In this document: positions 15,333 to 22,730 of the stretch, in pieces | Layout: the number at the start of each line of letters is the position of its first letter | Numbering within the stretch: the stretch's first letter is position 1 | Origin: Kiloniellales bacterium | Lineage (GTDB): Bacteria > Pseudomonadota > Alphaproteobacteria > Kiloniellales > JAKSBE01 | Length of the DNA: 41,271 nucleotides | NCBI GenBank assembly: GCA_022361275.1 | Contig: JAKSBE010000587.1 | Location: 1-41,271 of the forward strand | Direction: 5' to 3' | Translations under genes and position numbers: made by a program | Notes under the pieces: generated by a model | Told to the model about the DNA's origin: nothing | Seen by the model: the letters and a program-made list of their open reading frames with translations, nothing else | Databases searched by the model: none

Positions 15333-16085
15333 ATGATGGCCCTCAGCGAGCTCCGCGGCCTCGCCCGTTCGGTCTCGATCTACTACGGAAACCCGCTGCG
15401 CAGCCGCGCCCATCGGAGCTTTTACCAGCAGTTCATGAACCCGGGGGATCTCTGCTTCGACATCGGGGCGCACGTCGGCAACCACATCCGGACCATGCTG
15501 AAGCTCGGCGCGCAGGTGGTCGCGGTCGAGCCGCAGCCGCGCTTCCAGTGGCTGCTGCGCCGGCTCTACGGCGACAACCCCAAGGTCGCGCTGATCGACA
15601 AGGCGCTCGGCGCCGCGCCCGGCGAGGCCGAGCTCTACGTCAGCAGCCGCTTTCCCACGGTGACCACGCTGTCGCGCGACTGGATCGCCTCGGTCGGGCG
15701 TGCCGCGTCCTTCAGCGAGGTCTCCTGGGACAGCCGGGTCACCGTGGGCGTCACGACCCTCGACAGCCTGATCGCGCAGTACGGCCTTCCGGCCTACTGC
15801 AAGATCGACGTCGAGGGCTTCGAGCCGGAGGTCCTGAAGGGCCTCTCCACGGCCTTGCCCTGCCTTTCCTTCGAGTTCATCCCGGCCGCGCGCGACGGCG
15901 CCCACGCCTGCATCGAGCGCCTGCTGGCGCTCGGCGACTACGCGTTCAACGTCTCCATGGGCGAGCAGATGCGCTTCGAGCTGCCGCAGTGGAGCGACGC
16001 CGGGGCCCTGGGCGCCTGGCTCGACAACCTGGCCATCGACGACCTCTCGGGTGACGTCTACTGCCGCCTCGTATCCCGGGGCTGA
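15333..16085 (+). CDS. FkbM-family SAM-dependent methyltransferase
   Basis: 250 aa. It has the FkbM-type class I methyltransferase fold: motif I GDLCFDIGAHVGNHIRTML near residues 38-56, VVAVEPQPRFQWLLRRL (acidic SAM-ribose loop), GEAELYVSSRFPTVTTLS, and the characteristic TTLDSLIAQYGLPAYCKIDVEGFEPEVLKG at about 147-176. FkbM enzymes commonly O-methylate hydroxyls of sugars, polyketides or lipid-linked glycans. A good Shine-Dalgarno (GGGAGGA) precedes ATG 15333; a second ATG follows directly at 15336. The next gene starts 6 bases after the stop, so it belongs to the operon with the T-fold, glycosyltransferase and second methyltransferase genes. The acceptor is unknown. Confidence 0.9.
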   Translation: MMALSELRGLARSVSIYYGNPLRSRAHRSFYQQFMNPGDLCFDIGAHVGNHIRTMLKLGAQVVAVEPQPRFQWLLRRLYGDNPKVALIDKALGAAPGEAELYVSSRFPTVTTLSRDWIASVGRAASFSEVSWDSRVTVGVTTLDSLIAQYGLPAYCKIDVEGFEPEVLKGLSTALPCLSFEFIPAARDGAHACIERLLALGDYAFNVSMGEQMRFELPQWSDAGALGAWLDNLAIDDLSGDVYCRLVSRG

Positions 16086-16091
16086 GCCGCC

Positions 16092-17069
16092 GTGACAGAC
16101 GCCGCCGAGGCCTTCTGGATCACCGGGGCGCTGACCGGCGAGATCCGCACGGCCGGGCTGCCGGCCCGGCGCGACGGCGAGGTCCTGGTCCGGACCCTCT
16201 TCAGCGGGATCAGCCGCGGCACCGAATGCCTGGTCTTCGGCGGCGGCGTGCCGGCCAGCCAGTACCAGGCCATGCGGGCGCCCTTCCAGGAGGGCGACTT
16301 CCCCTGGCCGGTCAAGTACGGCTACTGCAGCGTGGGCCGTGTCGAAGAGGGCCCCGAGGCGCTGCAGGGCCGCGAGGTCTTCTGCCTCTACCCGCACCAG
16401 ACCCGCTACCTGGTGCCGGAGGCGGCGGTGCTGCCGCTGCCGGAGGGCCTGCCTGCCGGCCGGGCCGTGCTCGGCGCCAACATGGAGACCGCGCTGAACG
16501 GGCTCTGGGACGCGGCGCCGCGGCCGGGCGACCGGATCGCGGTCGTCGGCGCCGGCGTGGTCGGCTGCCTGCTCGCGCACCTGGCGGCGCGGCTCCCGGG
16601 CTGCCGGGTCCAGCTCGTCGACATCGACCCGGACAGGGCCGCGAGCGCCGAGGCGCTCGGCCTTCCCTTCGCCCTGCCGGCAGCTGCGGAGGCCGACCGC
16701 GACCTTGTGTTCCACGCCAGCGGCGCGCCCGAAGGCCTGGTCACCGCACTGGGGCTCGCCGGCTTCGAGGCCGCGGTGATCGAGATGAGCTGGTTCGGCG
16801 ACCGCACGGTGTCCCTGCCCCTGGGCGAGGACTTCCACGCCAAGCGCCTGACCCTCAAGTCTTCGCAGGTCGGCCAGGTCGCCCCCGCCCGGCGCGCGCG
16901 CTGGAGCCATCGCCGGCGGCTGGCCAAGGCCCTGGAGCTGCTGGCCGAGGCGCGGCTCGACGCCCTGATCAACGGCGAGTCCGCCTTTCGGGCATTGCCA
17001 GAGACCCTGCGCGCGCTATACCAAGCCCCGGCCGGCGTGCTTTGTCACCGGATCACCTATGGGGAATGA
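16092..17069 (+). CDS. MDR-family dehydrogenase, BchC-like, without canonical zinc ligands
   Basis: 325 aa medium-chain dehydrogenase/reductase from a GTG at 16092. The N-terminal GroES-like part reads [20 protein letters not shown], where classical zinc dehydrogenases have a Cys-containing GICGTD; the SGISRGTE wording recalls BchC-type 2-hydroxyethyl-bacteriochlorophyllide dehydrogenases. The cofactor domain has [18 protein letters not shown] (GxGxxG) followed by LVDIDPDRA, where the acidic strand end suggests NAD(H). No four-Cys structural zinc loop is seen. It is embedded in an operon: 6 bases after fkbM and 4 bases before the T-fold gene. It probably oxidises or reduces an intermediate of this pathway; the substrate cannot be told from sequence. 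Confidence 0.85.
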   Translation: MTDAAEAFWITGALTGEIRTAGLPARRDGEVLVRTLFSGISRGTECLVFGGGVPASQYQAMRAPFQEGDFPWPVKYGYCSVGRVEEGPEALQGREVFCLYPHQTRYLVPEAAVLPLPEGLPAGRAVLGANMETALNGLWDAAPRPGDRIAVVGAGVVGCLLAHLAARLPGCRVQLVDIDPDRAASAEALGLPFALPAAAEADRDLVFHASGAPEGLVTALGLAGFEAAVIEMSWFGDRTVSLPLGEDFHAKRLTLKSSQVGQVAPARRARWSHRRRLAKALELLAEARLDALINGESAFRALPETLRALYQAPAGVLCHRITYGE

Positions 17070-17073
17070 AGGC

Positions 17074-17472
17074 ATGTACAGCGTCTGCGTCAGAGACCAT
17101 TTCATGATCGCGCACAGCTTCCGGGGCGAGGTCTTCGGCCCGGCCCAGAAGCTCCATGGGGCCACCTACGTGGTCGACGTCGAGTTCCGCCGCGACGAGC
17201 TGGACGCGGACGGCATCGTGGTCGACATCGGACTGGCGAGCGAGCAGTTGCACAAGACCCTCGGCACGCTCAACTTCCGGAACCTCGACGAGGTGGCGGA
17301 GTTCGACGGCAAGAACACCACCACCGAGTTCATGGCCCGGGTAATCTTCGACCGCATGGCCGCCGCCATCTCCGGCGGCGACCTGGGGTCCAACGCCTCC
17401 GGCCTCACAGCGCTCAAGGTCACGCTCCACGAATCCCACGTGGCCTGGGCGGCCTACGAAGGCGCCCTCTAG
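17074..17472 (+). CDS. 6-pyruvoyl-tetrahydropterin synthase/QueD-like T-fold protein lacking catalytic residues
   Basis: 132 aa, the normal size for the family. Alignable family features: MIAHSFRGE (first zinc His, residue 14), [13 protein letters not shown] (second zinc His, residue 28), [37 protein letters not shown] and [15 protein letters not shown] (pterin-anchoring Glu, residue 120). The family's HGH becomes HGA, so the third zinc ligand is lost; the catalytic Cys position is Ala24; and the LDHKNLD motif, which supplies the catalytic Asp-His, reads LNFRNLD. It therefore keeps the pterin-binding frame but not the PTPS/QueD mechanism. ATG 17074 with GAAGG just upstream is preferred over the in-frame ATG at 17059, which overlaps the dehydrogenase gene. 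Glycosyltransferase follows after 21 bases. Confidence 0.87.
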   Translation: MYSVCVRDHFMIAHSFRGEVFGPAQKLHGATYVVDVEFRRDELDADGIVVDIGLASEQLHKTLGTLNFRNLDEVAEFDGKNTTTEFMARVIFDRMAAAISGGDLGSNASGLTALKVTLHESHVAWAAYEGAL

Positions 17473-17493
17473 GGCGGCGGACCGCGACGCAGC

Positions 17494-18555
17494 GTGGCGA
17501 CGCTCCATTTCGTCCTGCCCGGCGACCCGGCGACCCGGACCGGCGGCTTCATCTACGACAACCGGATCATCGACGGGCTCCGGGCCCACGGCCTCGAGGT
17601 CGCCGTGCACAGCCTGCCCGACGGCTTCCCCGCGCCCGCGCCGGCGACCCGGGCGCGGGCCGCGGCGCTCTTCGCCGGGCTGCCCGACGGCGCCCGGGTG
17701 GTGGTCGACGGGCTGGCGCTCGGCGTCCTGCCCGAGGAGCTGCGGGCCCAGGCCGGACGGCTCGACCTGATCGGCCTGGTCCACCACCCACTCGCCGCCG
17801 AGAGCGGGCTTTCGTCCGAGCGGCAGCGAGCCCTCTTCGAATCCGAGACGGCGGCGCTCGCCCTGGTCTCGCAGGTCATCACCACCAGCCGCCACACCGC
17901 GGAAGCCCTGGCGCCCTATGGCGTCCCGGCCGGGCGCATCACCGCGGTGCCGCCCGGGGTCGATCCGGCGCCCTTGGCCCCGGGCTCGGGCGGCGGGGCA
18001 CTGGCCCTGCTCTGCGTCGCCAACCTGGTGCCCCGCAAGGGTCACGACCTGCTGCTCGGCGCCCTGGCGCGGCTCAAGGACCTGGACTGGCGCCTGACCT
18101 GCGCCGGCAGCCCGGCGCGCGACCCCGACTGGGCCGGGCATCTGCGCCGCTTCTGTAAAGAGCGCGGCCTGGGTGATCGTGTGGCCTTTTTGGGCGAAAT
18201 CGACGACGCCGAGCTGGAAGACCTCTATCATGGCGCCGATCTCTTCGTGCTGGCCTCCCACTACGAGGGCTACGGCCTGGTTTTCCCCGAGGCGACCGCC
18301 CGGGGCGTCCCGATCCTGGCGACCCGGACCGGCGGGATCCCGGAAGCGGTACCCGCCGAGGCGGCGATCCTGGTGCCGCCCGGCGACGAGGCCGCGCTGA
18401 CCGCGGCCCTGAGGCGCCTGCTCGCCGAGCCGGCCGCTTACGCCGAGCTGCGCACCGCCGCGCGACGGGCGCGCGAGGATCTGCGGCGCTGGTCGGACAG
18501 CGCGGCGCTCTTCGCCGGGGCCCTCGGCTGCGGCGCGGCGGCGAGGGCACGGTGA
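17494..18555 (+). CDS. GT4-family glycosyltransferase (GT-B fold)
   Basis: 353 aa. N-terminal half: FVLPGDPATRTGGFIYDNRI (Gly-rich acceptor loop) and DLIGLVHHPLAAESGL. C-terminal half: LLCVANLVPRKGHDLLLGAL, RVAFLGEIDDAELEDLYHGA, DLFVLASHYEGYGLVFPEATARGVPIL with the EX7E nucleotide-sugar motif, and GGIPEAVP. These are standard for retaining GT4 transferases that use NDP-sugars in the cytoplasm. The start is a GTG at 17494. Its stop overlaps the next gene's GTG by 4 bases (GTGA), so sugar transfer and methylation are translationally coupled. In this context it may attach a sugar to the pyrimidine- or pterin-like product, by analogy with glycosylated pterins of cyanobacteria; that is inference. 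Confidence 0.9.
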   Translation: MATLHFVLPGDPATRTGGFIYDNRIIDGLRAHGLEVAVHSLPDGFPAPAPATRARAAALFAGLPDGARVVVDGLALGVLPEELRAQAGRLDLIGLVHHPLAAESGLSSERQRALFESETAALALVSQVITTSRHTAEALAPYGVPAGRITAVPPGVDPAPLAPGSGGGALALLCVANLVPRKGHDLLLGALARLKDLDWRLTCAGSPARDPDWAGHLRRFCKERGLGDRVAFLGEIDDAELEDLYHGADLFVLASHYEGYGLVFPEATARGVPILATRTGGIPEAVPAEAAILVPPGDEAALTAALRRLLAEPAAYAELRTAARRAREDLRRWSDSAALFAGALGCGAAARAR

Positions 18556-19358
18556 GCGGCTTCTCCGCCGACTGGCTGGCGCTGCGCGCGCCGGCCGACG
18601 CCCGGGCCCGGGCGCCGGAGCTCACCAAACGGCTCGCCGCCTTCTGCGCCGGCCGGGATCGGCTGCGGGTCCTCGACCTCGGCAGCGGGACCGGCTCCAA
18701 CCTCCGCTTCCTCGCGCCCCGGCTCAAGATGGCGCAGAGCTGGACCCTGGTCGATCACGACGAAGCCCTGCTGGAGCAAGCCGCCGCCAGCGAGGTGCCC
18801 GCCGGGGTCGAGGTCTCTTGCCGTCGCCTCGATCTGGCCGGGGACCTCGGCCGCCTGGACTTTTCCGATGTCGATCTGGTGACCGCCTCGGCCCTGATGG
18901 ACCTGGTCTCGGCGGATTGGTTCGACAGCCTGGCCGCGGCCTGCCGGGCGGCCGGCTGCGCGGTCTTCTTCGTCCTGACCTACGACGGGGTCATGGCATG
19001 GCGGCCCTCGGACCGCCTCGACCCCTTGATCCGCGAGCTCTTCAACCGGCACCAGGGCGAGGACAAGGGCTTCGGCCCGGCACTGGGCCCCGAGGCCCCC
19101 AAGCACATGGCCCGGGCCTTCATCGCCGAGGGCTTCCGGGTCGAGACCGCGCCCAGCGACTGGCTGATCGAGACCGGCGAGCGCGAGCTCCACCTCGCCC
19201 TGCTCGAGGGCTTCCTGGCCGCCGCCGAGGAGATCGCCCCGGCCCGCACCGAAGAGCTCCGCGACTGGGCCGCCCGCCGCCGCCGCCTCGCGGCCCGGCC
19301 CGAGGCCCGCCTGCGCGTCGGCCACGAGGACCTTTTCGCCTTCCCGAGCGAGAGCTGA
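18552..19358 (+). CDS. Class I SAM-dependent methyltransferase
   Basis: 268 aa from the GTG at 18552. Motif I is LRVLDLGSGTGSNLRFLAP near residues 37-55, followed by TLVDHDEALLEQA (acidic residue for the SAM ribose), CRRLDLAGDL and DLVTASALMDLVSADW (post-motif IV region), then FVLTYDG. This is a complete Rossmann methyltransferase domain with an additional C-terminal helical region rich in Glu and Arg. The target is not predictable. It is the last gene of the six-gene operon; the RibD-like gene faces it from the other strand with a 124-base gap in which I see no clear terminator. Confidence 0.86.
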   Translation: MSGFSADWLALRAPADARARAPELTKRLAAFCAGRDRLRVLDLGSGTGSNLRFLAPRLKMAQSWTLVDHDEALLEQAAASEVPAGVEVSCRRLDLAGDLGRLDFSDVDLVTASALMDLVSADWFDSLAAACRAAGCAVFFVLTYDGVMAWRPSDRLDPLIRELFNRHQGEDKGFGPALGPEAPKHMARAFIAEGFRVETAPSDWLIETGERELHLALLEGFLAAAEEIAPARTEELRDWAARRRRLAARPEARLRVGHEDLFAFPSES

Positions 19359-19482
19359 GACGCCCCTCAACCCTGCCCCCTCCTCCCGGGCGCGCGCGTA
19401 CGCTCCTTGGGCACGCGGGATGGGGAGGCTTGGCGAGATGAACAGCCGAACCCAGCCGGAACTGAGTGAGGGGATCCACCTG

Positions 19483-20406
19483 CTAAACGTCCTGCCCCCG
19501 CAGATCGAAGTCGAAGAGCACGTCCTCGCCCATCTCGAAACGGCGGCAGGGCGGGCGCCGCGCCTCGGCGAGGCTGGCCACCGGCGGCAGGGTGAAGGCC
19601 GGACGGCCGGACCCGATGATCAGCGGCGCGACCGCGACCTGCAGTCGGTCCAGCACCCCGGCGGCGAGGAAACGCGAGACCGTGACCCCGCCGCCTTCGA
19701 CGAAGAGGTTGTACAGGCCCTCGGCGCGCAGCGCGGCGATGATGGCGGCGGGCGGAATCTGGGCGCCCTCGGTCTCGATCTCCAGGGTCCGGACCTGCGC
19801 CGGCAACGGCTCGGGCCGGGCGCCGGCCCCGGCGCGGCTGAACACCCGGGTCGGCGCGGCGCCGTCCGTGAAGACCTTGTAGCGCCCGTGCAGGCGTCGC
19901 TCGGTGTCGATCACCACGCGCACCGGGTTGTCGCCCGGCGCCCGGCGCGCGGTCAGCTGCGGGTCGTCGTGCAGGACCGTCCCCGCACCGACGATCACGG
20001 CGTCGCAGAGCGCCCGCAGGCGGTGCAGGTGGAGGATGTTGGCCTCGCCGGTGACGTAGTACGAGTCACCGCTCTCGGTCGCGATGCGGCCGTCCAGGCT
20101 CTGGCCCAGATGGGCCAGGGTCAGGGGCCGCTGGGCCGAGGCGAGCGCCACCGGAAGGTAAAGGTCGAAAAGTTGCCCGACGTCATCTGAAACTGCGACA
20201 AAACTGTGCCAGCCGCCATCACGGTTGACCGAAAGCAAAGCGTCTGCTTCGTTGACGGCCACGAAGCCGGCCGGCCCGTTCGGGTCGCCGCGCAAGGCGA
20301 GGCCGTCGAGAGGAAACCCGTCGCTGCACACCTTCTGCCGGACCGCGAGGATCAGTTGCCAAGCGTCCTCGGGAACAATTTCTTTGCTTCGTTGTTCATC
20401 AGTCAA
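19483..20406 (-). CDS. RibD-type pyrimidine reductase domain protein without deaminase domain
   Basis: 307 aa. Residues about 94-300 are a complete RibD C-terminal (bacterial bifunctional deaminase-reductase) domain: LTLAHLGQSLDGRIATESGD, YVTGEANILHLHRLRALCDA, VIVGAGTVLHDDPQLTARR, LYNLFVEGGGVTVSRFL and VAVAPLIIGSG. In riboflavin synthesis this domain uses NADPH to convert the ribosyl side chain of an aminopyrimidinone phosphate to ribityl. The zinc-dependent deaminase half of RibD is absent; in its place is a roughly 90-residue N-domain that I do not recognise. The TTG at 20406 is taken as the start because GGAG lies 7 bases upstream and the frame begins there. It is divergent from the GTP cyclohydrolase II gene, which would provide its substrate. 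Confidence 0.87.
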   Translation of the reverse strand: MTDEQRSKEIVPEDAWQLILAVRQKVCSDGFPLDGLALRGDPNGPAGFVAVNEADALLSVNRDGGWHSFVAVSDDVGQLFDLYLPVALASAQRPLTLAHLGQSLDGRIATESGDSYYVTGEANILHLHRLRALCDAVIVGAGTVLHDDPQLTARRAPGDNPVRVVIDTERRLHGRYKVFTDGAAPTRVFSRAGAGARPEPLPAQVRTLEIETEGAQIPPAAIIAALRAEGLYNLFVEGGGVTVSRFLAAGVLDRLQVAVAPLIIGSGRPAFTLPPVASLAEARRPPCRRFEMGEDVLFDFDLRGQDV

Positions 20407-20600
20407 GGCAGTACTCCAAGATGTCAGGCCAAAAAAGCCACAGGTCTGTAAGACTTTTGTCCCTTGTTCAAGATCTGAACCAAACTAACATCAGAGCCGT
20501 GCGAGCAAACAAAGAGTCTTTCTTACCAAGCATTCAATCGATCCAAGAGCAGTCTGAAACGGACTTAGCGAAGATCAACGGAAGTACCGAGACGGTCTTT
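20407..20600. promoter_or_regulatory. AT-richer divergent promoter region between the RibD-like and GTP cyclohydrolase II genes
   Basis: Base composition drops clearly relative to both flanks (AAAAAAGCC near 20430, AACCAAACTAACATC near 20478, GAGTCTTTCTTACCAAGC near 20513). If the cyclohydrolase really began at ATG 20421, only 14 bases would separate two divergent starts, leaving no room for promoters. The composition therefore suggests that both promoters lie here and that the cyclohydrolase starts further in, for example at the in-frame GTG at 20499. No FMN riboswitch-like conserved sequence is apparent. Confidence 0.4.
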
Positions 20601-21701
20601 GTTGATCGGGCGCTGGCGGAACTGCGATGCGGTCGAGTGGTGCGACTGAACGGTGGACAGCGGTCCTGGCTGATCGCAGCCCTGGAATGCTGTCCCGCCC
20701 GGACCCTGGAGGAGCTTCAGCGTCTTTCGGCCGGGCGGCTCGAGCTCATCCTCAGCGAGGAGCGGGCCGAGGCCCTGGGGCTGGATCACGGCAAGGCCGG
20801 CGGCCGGATCGGGGCCGTGGCCCTGCGGCTGCCGCCGGGCTGGAGCCGCGAGTGGCTGCATCAACTGGTCGCCACACCCGTGGATCCCGACCGGCAGCCG
20901 GCCGAAGCCCGGGGGCTGGACACCCAGGCCGCCTCCAGTGGCGCCGCGACCGCCCTGACCATGGTCAAGCTGGCCCATCTGGTGCCCGCGGTGCTGGTCT
21001 GGGAGCTGCGCGGTGCCGCGGCGACCGAGGTCAGCAAGCAGGTCGCCCTGGGCGACATCCTCATGGTCACCCTGCCCCAGGTGCAGGCCTACGTCGAAGC
21101 GACGGCGACCAAGCTGATCCGCGTCGGCGAGGCGAAGGTGCCGCTGAGCGACAGCGAGGAGACCCGCTTCGTCGTGTTCCGGGCCGCCAGCAGCGGCATC
21201 GACCACGTCGCGATCGTCATCGGCGAGATCGACAGCGACACCCCGGTGCTGGTGCGGCTCCATTCCGCCTGCCTGACCGGCGACCTCTTCGGGAGCCTGC
21301 GCTGTGACTGCGGCGAGCAGCTTCGGACCTCGGTCCAGGCCATCGCCGACGCCGGCGGCGGCATCATCCTCTATCTGGCCCAGGAAGGCCGGGGCATCGG
21401 CCTGACCAACAAGCTGCGGGCCTACTGGCTCCAGGACCGGGGCTTCGACACCCTGGATGCCAACAACCAGCTCGGCTTCAAGGACGACGAGCGCCGCTAC
21501 GAGGTCGCCGCCGAGATCCTCAAGATGCTCGACATCGAGCGAGTCACCCTGATGACCAACAACCCGGCCAAGATCGATGCGCTGGAAAGCTCGGGCATCA
21601 CGATCGAAAGCCGCAAGGGCGTCCCGGCGACGATCAACCCGCACAACGAGCGCTACATGACCGTCCGTGCCGAAAAGATCGGGCACATTCTGGACGAATA
21701 G
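20421..21701 (+). CDS. ribA: GTP cyclohydrolase II with degenerate DHBP-synthase-like N-terminal domain
   Basis: Up to 426 aa. Residues about 228-426 are a full GTP cyclohydrolase II: zinc cysteines in HSACLTGDLFGSLRCDCG (284, 295, 297), LAQEGRGIGLTNKLRAYWLQ with the Tyr335 that matches E. coli RibA Tyr105, LDANNQLGFKDDERRY with Asp356 and Arg358, and LMTNNPAKIDAL. The conserved Tyr argues for the complete reaction to 2,5-diamino-6-ribosylamino-pyrimidinone phosphate rather than the formyl product alone. Residues about 60-220 resemble a RibB (DHBP synthase) domain, as in RibBA, but the acidic catalytic DDEDRENEGD stretch is missing. The first 55 residues have atypical composition and are probably untranslated; GTG 20499 is a plausible start. 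It could be the housekeeping ribA or a pathway-specific copy. Confidence 0.9.
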   Translation: MSGQKSHRSVRLLSLVQDLNQTNIRAVRANKESFLPSIQSIQEQSETDLAKINGSTETVFVDRALAELRCGRVVRLNGGQRSWLIAALECCPARTLEELQRLSAGRLELILSEERAEALGLDHGKAGGRIGAVALRLPPGWSREWLHQLVATPVDPDRQPAEARGLDTQAASSGAATALTMVKLAHLVPAVLVWELRGAAATEVSKQVALGDILMVTLPQVQAYVEATATKLIRVGEAKVPLSDSEETRFVVFRAASSGIDHVAIVIGEIDSDTPVLVRLHSACLTGDLFGSLRCDCGEQLRTSVQAIADAGGGIILYLAQEGRGIGLTNKLRAYWLQDRGFDTLDANNQLGFKDDERRYEVAAEILKMLDIERVTLMTNNPAKIDALESSGITIESRKGVPATINPHNERYMTVRAEKIGHILDE

Positions 21702-21750
21702 CCGCCGCGCAGAGGCAGGTACGAGCCGCCCGACAGCGGGGTTTCATCCC

Positions 21751-21801
21751 CACCCCAACCCTCCCCCATCAAGGGGGTGTTTGCTAGACCTGACAGTCTA
21801 G
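21751..21801. repeat. Palindromic repeat (CCCTCCCCC-ATCAA-GGGGG type) plus adjacent hairpin
   Basis: Bases 21751-21779 carry a C-rich palindrome (CACCCCAACCCTCCCCCATC then AAGGGGGTG) that recurs twice, in inverted orientation, at 30502-30602. Right beside it, CTAGAC (21784-21789) and GTCTAG (21796-21801) form a 6-bp hairpin with a 6-base loop that overlaps the creatininase stop codon. The element lies between the converging cyclohydrolase and creatininase genes, so it could serve as a bidirectional terminator, though no U-tract follows. Confidence 0.5.
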
Positions 21802-22601
21802 TCTCGCTTCCGCAGCAGGGACAGCGGCGCGCGCCTGAGGTCGCGTAGCACCGCGACCAGCCGCTCGGCGGCGTGGTCGAGGAGCTTCCGGCCCTTATCC
21901 GGGTCGGCCTGGGTCGCATCGCCGGCGGCGCCCGAAGGGTGCAGGTCCTGGCTGGCCCAGGCGAAGCCGGCCGGGCCCTCCGGCCTCAGGATCTCGTAGC
22001 CGCCCACCATGTCGAGGGAGAGCGGGCGGAAGTCCGCCGCCTCGTCCTTGCGGACCAGTTCGGGCTTCAGCGCCAGCATCATCGAGGTCTCCGCCGCGCC
22101 GCCGTGGATGCCGTGCGCCAGTTCCTCGGCCCCGAAGAGTCCGTCCGGCGTGCCGAAGTTAAAATAGGTCGCGCGCACCACCAGCATGCCGAACTCCATC
22201 CGCAGGCGCTGGGCGACGATGTCGACGACCTGGGTCTGGCCGCCGTGGCTGTTGAAGATCACCAGCTTGCGCAGCCCGGCGCGGGCGACCGAGGCGCCGA
22301 TCCCGGTCCAGAGCCCGATCAGCAGCTCGGCCGGCAGCGACAAGGTGCCGGGGAAGTCGCCGTGCTCCGCGCTGTCGCCGACCGGCAGGGCCGGCAGGAC
22401 CAGGAGGGTCAGGTCCTCCGGCACCCGGGCGAGGGCGCGCTCGACGATGCCGCGGTTGATGACGCTGTCGGTCGAAAGCGGCAGGTGCGGGCCGTGCTGC
22501 TCGGTCGCGCCGACCGGCAGCAGGGCGATCACCGCCTCCGGATCGAGCGAGCCGAGGTCGCTGGTGGCGAGGTCTTCCCAATAGCCGCTTTTCAGGCCCA
22601 T
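21798..22601 (-). CDS. Creatininase-family amidohydrolase
   Basis: 267 aa metal-dependent amidohydrolase. The family motifs are LLPVGATEQHGPHLPLSTDS (Glu34, His36, Asp45 as metal ligands), DSAEHGDFPGTLSL, LVIFNSHGGQTQVV (His119) and HGIHGGAAETSMMLAL (Glu171). The region equivalent to GHYEN of true creatininase reads SHGGQ, as in the relatives ArfB (formamidopyrimidine deformylase of archaeal flavin/F420 synthesis) and MftE (mycofactocin peptidase). ATG 22601 is chosen because GGAAGGACGGGA lies just upstream and MGLKSGYW begins the homologous part. Placed beside a GTP cyclohydrolase II and a RibD-type reductase, a role in hydrolysing an amide or formamide of a pyrimidine intermediate is attractive, but this is inference. 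Confidence 0.88.
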   Translation of the reverse strand: MGLKSGYWEDLATSDLGSLDPEAVIALLPVGATEQHGPHLPLSTDSVINRGIVERALARVPEDLTLLVLPALPVGDSAEHGDFPGTLSLPAELLIGLWTGIGASVARAGLRKLVIFNSHGGQTQVVDIVAQRLRMEFGMLVVRATYFNFGTPDGLFGAEELAHGIHGGAAETSMMLALKPELVRKDEAADFRPLSLDMVGGYEILRPEGPAGFAWASQDLHPSGAAGDATQADPDKGRKLLDHAAERLVAVLRDLRRAPLSLLRKRD

Positions 22602-22730
22602 CGCGCCGTCCCGTCCTTCCGCCGCACCTCGGCGGAGCATAGGGCAAATCCGGCCGGGGGAAAGGCCCTTCCGGGGCCAGAGGCCGGCCGAAAGAGCCGA
22701 AAGAGTGGTGCGCTCTTGCCGAGGGTCATG

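Noticed and set aside
19359-19482. Possible terminator between the converging methyltransferase and RibD-like genes
   Set aside because: C-rich and GC-rich, but I could not find a convincing stem followed by a U-tract.
20421-21701. Cyclohydrolase as a formamidopyrimidine-only variant that would require the creatininase as deformylase
   Set aside because: Tyr335, equivalent to E. coli Tyr105, is kept, whereas loss of this Tyr marks the formyl-retaining variants; the simple ArfA/ArfB-like split is therefore not supported.
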